The notes under the pieces: model-generated | The model's database searches: none | Told to the model about the DNA's origin: nothing | What the model saw: the letters and a program-made list of their open reading frames with translations, nothing else | Position numbers and translations under genes: made by a program | Shown here: positions 58,001 to 64,000 of the stretch, in pieces | Layout of the letters: each line of letters opens with the position of its first letter | Numbering within the stretch: position 1 is the stretch's first letter | Origin: Aralia elata | Taxonomy: Eukaryota; Streptophyta; Magnoliopsida; Apiales; Araliaceae | Direction: 5' to 3' | Assembly: GCA_034770075.1 (NCBI GenBank) | Contig: CM068377.1 | Location: 57,158,275 to 57,222,274 of the forward strand | Length of the DNA: 64,000 nucleotides

Positions 58001-61000
58001 GCATGTATACATCATCAAAATTCAGAACTCTTTACTTATCAAAAATAATATTAAATCTCAAATCTTTAATGTTTGACCCTAAAACAAAATTACCACATTA
58101 TAGGGGCTCATCCTCAAAGCCAATAATTCCAATTGAACAAGATGACTCGTTAGAAATATTATTACGGTCATGCGGCACAAGGTGTACAACACTATTACAA
58201 TAGTCAATGTAGAACTGAAACATTCGAGCAGCAATATTATGGATCTTATAATATTATCCAAGCTTAGCTAATCTTAGACCTTTAATATCCTACCAACTGA
58301 AGATCTCTATGTACTCCCATATATGTGCAAACTGAATGAGCAGATAATTTAATTATAGCTTCAAAGGCATAGATAAACAATCAAACAAAGGTGGATAACA
58401 CACACATGCATATATATAGAGAGAGACAATGAAACAAAACAAAGATTTGTAAAACAATATCAATTTCACCTTGAAAAGAATAGCACGATGCCTACAAAGA
58501 CCCATGGACAAACTGCCAACGGGGACCACAATACACTTCCGCAGTTCCCTTAATTTCTTGCTAACCATTTTCCAGCGCATGTGGAGATCACCTTGTTCCA
58601 GTGGAAAAGAGCCCCTTAAATTTAAAATAAAAAATAAAATTAGCACATTTACAAGCGTGGAAAAGAGCCCCTTAAATTTAAAATAAAAAATAAAATTAGC
58701 ACATTTACAAGCAAGCACATAAACGCTCAGCAAGCTAGTAAGTTAGCTAAAAAGACTGTTCACACTTAAACCTACCCCATATAGACAGCAACAAGTTTTC
58801 CAAGTTTCTCCACTAACACTAACGTATTTTCCGCAGCAAAATATAGTTCTTGTGCTTTATCTTCTAACTCCCTTAGCCGTGAGTCCCCATATCGATCAAC
58901 AAGAACCACCTCCATTGATGTATCACTAGGTTCAACAGATTTAAGTGCCATCAAAGGCGGCAATCGTCTACCTTCCTCCAATTCATTGCATAATACCCAC
59001 AGATAAGGATTCATTCCCAGAATGTTATAGAATCCATCTGATATCTTATCACTATATGACAAGCAACCACTAACCTGAAAAATCAAGTTATTGCACACAT
59101 TATAAGATATATATTGAATAGATAGAAAGACGAAAAGGGGAAATAAAAGAAAATAAGATGGAGACCTTAAATGAGCGTAAAGTTCCAATACTCCATCTCA
59201 AAATGAAATGAGAGGCCTTCTTTAGAAGTCAATGTTTTGAGAAAGGATTTCAGTTTAACATACTGGTCAACATCACATTTAACTTGGATAGAATGAGATT
59301 TTGGTACATTTACGTCCAGAAAGAGAAAATAAACTATCATGCCACCAAGTAAACAACTGTGATCCATTTATCATGTAGTATTAGCTGATATGAACATATG
59401 TTTTATCCTAGGTTTAGCCTCATCTACAATTCGCAGTGGTTAGCCTGCCTAGGTCGTGCCAGGTATCAGCCTCTCCAGCTCAAATTATGAGATGTATTTA
59501 AATTGAATATGATCACAAAGGCGTCTAACCTCCCAGGCAGCCGTCTAGGCTCCTGGGTACTCAAATAGTTGAATACCTGCTCAAGTGAGCGCTAAGCATT
59601 TTCGAATTACTCAGGCAGCCACACCACCTAAGCTTGTTAACTTTTGGAGAAATGATACACACTTTAAACAATATTTCTATAATTAAAATTACTCAACCAC
59701 AAGTATCATGGTATGAGGATTTATTTGGTCTCTGCTGAAGATGCTAGTTCAATGAAGATAATAAAACCAAAAGAACTAGAGTTGGAAAAAGCAGCAAAGA
59801 ACATCCTGCTGTCCAGTAACTTTTTTTTAATCATTACATCGAGCAATATATGATACTCCCTCCGTTCCTTTTTGATTAACGTTTTAGGAGAAAACAAATT
59901 AAGAAATGTAACTAATGCTTTGTCTAGTTGATTAAATTGGGTATAAAAACTCAATAATACACCCTTCTAAAATTTATTGGAAAGATGAAAAGAGAAATAA
60001 ATTAGTACTCCATATTAACTATTTTGGGATAATATGAAAAGGAAATCTTCAAACGACATATAATAAAGAATAAATTTTACTCTCTAAAAAGCAAGATTAA
60101 AAGGAACCGAGGGAGTATGGTCGTAACTTGGAACATGTAAGGGAAAATAGAGGAAATCGAGATTAAAAGAGATACAAAATTTTTCAGCATGCCAACAACT
60201 TACTTTTGTCATTACTTTTTCAATTAAATTTTTAAAAGTGTAGATAGACGAGTCTACATTCATTCAGACTGATTTTTACTTCTACTTTTCTTTTCTATTT
60301 TCCTTTTTTTTGTTTTTTGCCTCCCCTCTTGCTTTTCCACTATCGAATCTCAAGTACCAAACAGAGAAATAGCGTAGCAGAACACTGTAAAACCTTCAAA
60401 TATTACAGAAATTGCATGACTGAGCTATAGACAATGATCACAAGAATAAAGCTATGAACGGAACAATGATGAAAAACAATATTTTAACCATTAACCTTAA
60501 ATTTAATTGGTACCTGAAAAAAAATTTGATTATGAATTTGAGTCTGTTTGAGAGAGAGAGAGAAAGAGAGATAGAAAAAGTACCCAGAGACGATATGAGA
60601 CAGCTTCAGCATCAGCACATACACCTCCAAATTGTTGCGCAAGTGTAGGCTCACTAGCCAGTGTTGCTTGCTGAGTAAGCCGCTTGGCGAGAGTAAGCTG
60701 CAAATAATAGCTCTCCCGCAACCTTTGAGCCAAACTTTCTCTACTCTCTTCTTCATCCCTCACGGTCGTCGTGGAATCCTTATCCTTACATATACAGCTC
60801 GATAAATTACCATCCAATGTGGTTCCTGAAAACAGACTCCCAGCATAACTACTCCCACTTGACAGCCTCTGCAACGACACCTGCCGGTCAAAACCCCTTT
60901 CTTTGCCTATTTCCCCACCAAAACTACCCCCACTTGACAGCCTATGTAACGAAACCTGACGTTCAATACCCCGTTGACCTTTATAGCCACCGGTTTCCTC

Positions 61001-62001
61001 CGTCCCCGGCTGCCCAGCATAACTACTCCCACTTGAAACCTGCCGTTCAATACCCTGGCGACCTTTATAGCCACCAGCCTCCTCCGTCCCCCGCTTCCCA
61101 GCATAACTACTCCCACTTGACAATCTATGCAACGATGCCTATTTAAGAAAATTTTCAATGTTAAGATCATTAAATTTAATAATTAAGGTTGTTATTATCA
61201 TTATGTTGAACTTCTCTATTCTTCAACATGCAGGACTTTATAATAATGTCCGGTAACCATACAGACGGAATAGTTCGCCTAGACAAAAAATTGTTGCAGT
61301 ACAGCTCATCAATGTTTTGTCTAGGTAAATTCGGACCGTTTTTGTCTAATTATGTGACTCTGCCTTTTTATGGTAACTAGCATGTATATATACTAATTGA
61401 CGTCCGATTAAGATAAATACATTTTCAAATAAGATGTGTAAAAATGATTTGCAATCAACCTATTAAAAATAAAATAAAAATTGATTTGCAATCCCCTAAG
61501 GTCAACATGAACATAAACAATTAACATTAGGTGATTTAACCAATAAATATACAAGCAAGTACATAATCTTATACCAACCTGTCTTTTAAAACCATGGTCT
61601 TTATCTCTGTCATCCACCACCGTCTCCGTCGCCGGCGGCACCACCGCCTCCGGTGGAAGCAAAAGCGGATGCTCCTCTTCATTGAAACGATCAGTATCCA
61701 ACGTGAATCGCACGTGACTAGACGACTTCCTCTCTCCTTTTTTATCCCCCAACCAATTGAAAAAAGCCGCCAATTGCTTTCCGCGAATGTTATTTCCCGT
61801 GACACTTCCATCAGATACTTTCCCACCAACTGTTCCTACTTCCTCCTTGGTCGATTTCCTGTCACTATCAACATTAAAGGAGCTCACTTTCGTGATCTTC
61901 TTCTCGTGATCCGATGGAAGAGAGTTTGACGACGAAAACGATGAATCAAATCTACGGTCAGGAAATTGCCTCGGGAAAAAGTAAGTTGTTCGATGAGGCA
62001 T
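50325..62001 (-). CDS. Raf-like MAPKKK of the CTR1/EDR1 group, 16 exons, 978 aa
   Basis: Exons on the minus strand: 61579-62001, 60584-61138, 58776-59074, 58470-58614, 57216-57331, 55789-55997, 54662-55063, 54512-54552, 53502-53570, 52934-53034, 52756-52840, 52571-52669, 52412-52480, 51506-51637, 51285-51379, 50325-50421. All introns are GT-AG, phases agree, and the total is 2937 nt with no internal stop. The start MPHRTTYFFPRQFPDR is the N-terminus I associate with CTR1-like kinases resembling Arabidopsis At4g24480, not CTR1 itself. Order: Ser/Gly-rich variable N-terminus (1-326), EDR1/CTR1 regulatory domain (about 327-540), linker, Ser/Thr kinase (about 705-960). Kinase marks: GAGSFG 715-720, VAVK Lys735, HWD 831-833 (normally HRD), DFG 851-853, APE 876-878. 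CTR1-type kinases restrain ethylene signalling at the ER; whether this paralogue does so is unknown. Confidence 0.95.
50590..50640. repeat. Short tandem duplication in intron 15
   Basis: The word ACACGTCACCACACCCCAGA occurs twice, 29 bp apart, in the intron before the last exon. No regulatory meaning is evident. Confidence 0.8.
57417..57444. repeat. (AC)n microsatellite in intron 4
   Basis: About 12 AC dinucleotides follow one another, close upstream (in plus coordinates, downstream) of exon 5. It is likely length-variable. Confidence 0.9.
58601..58712 (-). repeat. Perfect 56-bp tandem duplication of the exon 4 acceptor
   Basis: 58601-58656 and 58657-58712 are identical. Each copy contains the branch/acceptor region, the AG and the first 14 bases of exon 4. 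The downstream acceptor (exon from 58614) gives the conserved protein. The upstream acceptor (exon from 58670) would read into TAA after about six codons. Confidence 0.92.
59856..60115. mobile_element. Stowaway-type MITE in intron 2
   Basis: Ends CTCCCTCCGTTCCTTTTTGA and, on the other strand, CTCCCTCGGTTCCTTTTAAT are inverted repeats flanked by TA (59854-59855 and 60116-60117). Both the CTCCCTCCGT terminus and the TA target are hallmarks of Stowaway/Tc1-mariner MITEs. The 260-bp interior is AT-rich and non-coding. Confidence 0.9.
60584..62001 (-). other. Kinase gene exons 1-2: variable N-terminus with internal repeats
   Basis: Exon 1 (141 codons) holds the conserved start and FFNWLGDKKGERKSSSHVRF. 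Exon 2 (185 codons) has about four imperfect repeats built on RQVSLHRLSSGSSYAG followed by GTEExGGYKGxxGIE, the Arg-rich/Ser-rich kind of text that is single in CTR1 (RQSSGSSFGE there). After them comes an acidic and Gln-rich helix (ESLAQRLRESYYLQLTLAKR) that leads to the regulatory domain. Intron 1 is phase 0. Confidence 0.85.
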
Positions 62002-62700
62002 TTTACACGAGCTAACAAAAATATTTTCTCTCTAAAAAACTTCACCAGCTTCTTCGTCTTCCTTGAAGAACAACACCGGCTACCACAATAACTTCAAATT
62101 TGTACTTTATCGTCTTCGGTGAAGCACAATAGTTACATTACCAGCTAGCACAATAACTTCAAATTTGTACTTTATCCAGTGGCAGAAAACTCGAAATCAA
62201 CACATTTTCGGTCAGTTTAAATCACGCGTTTTGCACTAGAAAAAACAAACAAACAAACAAAGAGATCATTAACCAACTGAACAATCAAAATCGCTTCATT
62301 TCAAACTTCATAGTTCCAAAATACGAAATCAAACACGAGATTATACTTGCAAAAAAAAAATGCAAATTGTGAATCAGCTCAAACCGCACTTTGATTTCAC
62401 TTTTCCACCGAAAATACACGATTATTCAGTAATCAACAGAACAACCAAATCTCTCAAACTCGCTTCATGATTCCGAATTCCGAAACTTTACTTAATTTTC
62501 ACAGTTCAAAGGTGATTTTGATTCTCAATTGCCGAGAAATCAAAATCCAAAAAAAAAAGAGAAGCAAATTCGTAGCTGTGTTGAGCTCTTCGAGATCGGA
62601 GACAAACTGACAAAAGCTGCTTATAAGTTTAGAGAGAGAAAGAGAAGGCGGTGGGAGTGAGGGAGACAAAAGGAGATAGAAAAACAGCTTGAGTTTATTT
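62002..62700 (-). promoter_or_regulatory. Putative 5' UTR and core promoter of the kinase gene
   Basis: Minus-strand sequence upstream of the ATG has a CT-rich block (complement of 62632-62680) like plant Y-patch or leader tracts, and a TTATAAG word near 62620 that could act as a TATA element. No in-frame upstream ATG was followed. The transcription start is inferred only. No 5' UTR intron could be proved. Confidence 0.45.
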
Positions 62701-64000
62701 TAAGAGTTTATTAGAGACCAGAACCGGTGGGAAATTGAAAAAAATAAACGTCAGACTAACGTGCGCCGTACCCGTGAATGCGCACCTTTTCCCTGTATGG
62801 GACACGTCAGGTTTTGGTGAGCTAATTTTGTGACACGTAGTGTTAACGGCGAGGGATGCGCAGCGCGCACTGGGAGTAAGATATGGAAGCTTACAGCCGC
62901 GGGTTTAAGGGGGGTTTTAATTTAGGAATGAGGAGAGAGAAAATATATTATACCGTGGAGTGGGGGCTAACGCAATCGTTATTCGGAAGGAACGAAGGGG
63001 GGTAATTTGGGAAATGACGATATGGACCTTGATTTTGGGGTGAAGTGAGTAGGACGGTAAACGAGTCCAACCCGAGTGGAGTTGAATCGAGTTTTGATTT
63101 ATTTGTTAAATTAAAATTTAATTAAAAATTATGTGTTAGGTTAAAATATTTTTAAAACAAGTTTGATATGTAGTTTGAATTTAGCTCATTTGTAACAAGT
63201 CGAGTTCAAGCAAATCTAATCAAACACGAATCGGGTTTTAGTTGAGTTGAACTAAATTTAAATAATTATTATTTTTACATAATATTTTTACATTTGACTT
63301 TTTAAAATTAATTTTAAACTCAACATTTAGATATTCATTAAAAACTATAAAACAATAAATGTTATAATGAATAATACTTTTTAGATAACTTACGATACTC
63401 ATTATTCTATTAATTAAAATTAAAAATATTCATGTCAATTTTGAATTTAAATTTTCTTAAAATTGACTCTAAAAAGTTAATTATAATATTAGATTTTAGA
63501 ATAAGATGAGTACGTAACACTAATCATTTTAAAATTAAATAAGTCGAATTTAAACGAATCAAATTTAAACAAATTAAGTTTAAAAAAATAATATAATTTA
63601 AATTCAACTTGTTTTATTAAATAAATTTTAAATTTAACTTCGTAACAAACTCTAATTAAGTCGAATCAAGCTTAAACAAATTGAATTAAATTTTGTTCAT
63701 AAACAGCTAAGTTCATTTATAACTTTAGAAGTGAGGAAACGGAGTTTTCTGTTTTTGGAAGTATTGTAACGGGCAGGTCACATGTGACGGAGGTTTGGTT
63801 GGTGTAGGGGAGTTGGGTTGTATCCGTTTTGTCTAAAGCTGTAAAAGGCACTGGCGCTCCAGATCCGAACCTGCACTTCACTCGATGTGCGTGATACATT
63901 TCCACTTTTGGCAGGGGATATTTGGAAGAAAAGTCACGCTAGTTACCTAAATACTTGGCGCAACTGAATATTTTACCCCATTACTCTCTTCTTCTCTTTA
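62701..64000. other. Upstream flank, AT-rich, no gene seen
   Basis: Two ACGT-core words (GACACGTCAG near 62802 and GACACGTAG near 62832) lie 100-150 bp upstream of the presumed promoter and could be bZIP sites. From about 63060 the sequence has recurrent GAGTCGAGTT/AATTTAAA text of a degenerate repeat that also appears in complement near 49640-49760. No credible coding sequence is present. Confidence 0.45.

Larger units (their letters stand above)
55789..59074 (-). other. Kinase gene exons 3-6: EDR1/CTR1 regulatory domain
   Basis: Exons 3-6 encode GCLSYSDKISDGFYNILGMNPYLW, the VDRYGDSRLRELE segment, VVPVGSLSMGLCRHRAILFK, and LADSIGLPCRIARGCKYC followed by FVVDLVGEPGN. This is the transglutaminase-like EDR1 domain shared by CTR1, EDR1 and SIS8-type kinases. 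In CTR1 this region contacts the ethylene receptors and restrains the kinase. The conserved Cys and His of GLCRHR are present. Confidence 0.9.

Noticed and set aside
58353..58733. Separate 126-codon gene
   Set aside because: It is exon 4 with read-through of both flanking introns across the duplicated acceptor.
63060..63720. Possible LINE or satellite from GAGTCGAGTT text
   Set aside because: The motif is too degenerate, and neither coding sequence nor regular period could be shown.

Overview
The window is nuclear DNA of a flowering plant, most likely a eudicot. It has a split gene with fifteen GT-AG introns, plant LTR-retrotransposon families (Ty1/copia, chromovirus with chromodomain, Tat/Ogre-like, tRNA-Asp-primed non-autonomous), a Stowaway-type MITE and AT-rich intergenic DNA. 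No bacterial, organellar or CRISPR features were found. The left three quarters is a nest of retrotransposons. The right quarter is one host gene.

Nest, from the outside in. At 1-3259 lies the 5' end of a minus-strand Ty3-type element: start of gag, Met-tRNA primer site, and a probable 2.85 kb LTR holding three kinds of internal tandem repeat. A 0.5 kb LTR-like remnant follows. A chromovirus of the Tekay/Del type (G1, 3759-46542, TSD GATAC, about 9.3 kb without insertions) was then split by three later elements. C1 is a Ty1/copia element (4242-21650, TSD ATCTA) in its 5' LTR. O1 is a Tat/Ogre-like element on the minus strand (22410-34297, TSD GTTAC) in the same LTR. T2 is a deleted LTR element (36556-40746, TSD AGGTG) in gag. 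C1 itself carries a non-autonomous minus-strand element N1 (6306-12473, TSD CGTAG/CGCAG) in its leader and a solo LTR S1 of the O1 family (18522-20601, TSD GTATG) in its 3' LTR. Every junction was placed by target-site duplications and by matching the interrupted LTR to its intact partner.

Coding state of the nest. C1 gag-pol is one uninterrupted frame with seven nonsense codons and no net frameshift. G1 gag-pol has frameshifts and stops but keeps recognisable protease, RT, RNase H, integrase and chromodomain. O1 keeps gag and has lost protease, most of RT, RNase H and the integrase core; the remaining RT and integrase pieces are joined in frame. O1 also carries, antisense to gag, a broken ORF resembling the plant DUF7745/mobile-domain-like family, and a 35-bp/105-bp/455-bp hierarchical satellite near its 3' LTR. 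The C1 leader holds a series of stem-loops, four of them sharing a TTGTG-TCAC-CACAA tip on different outer stems. I consider these the least explained signals in the window.

After a 3.8 kb AT-rich spacer, the minus strand carries a complete 16-exon Raf-like kinase gene of the CTR1/EDR1 group (50325-62001, predicted 978 aa). Its catalytic loop reads HWD instead of HRD. Its exon 4 acceptor is duplicated in a perfect 56-bp tandem repeat. The last 2 kb hold its putative 5' leader and promoter, then AT-rich DNA without a recognisable gene.
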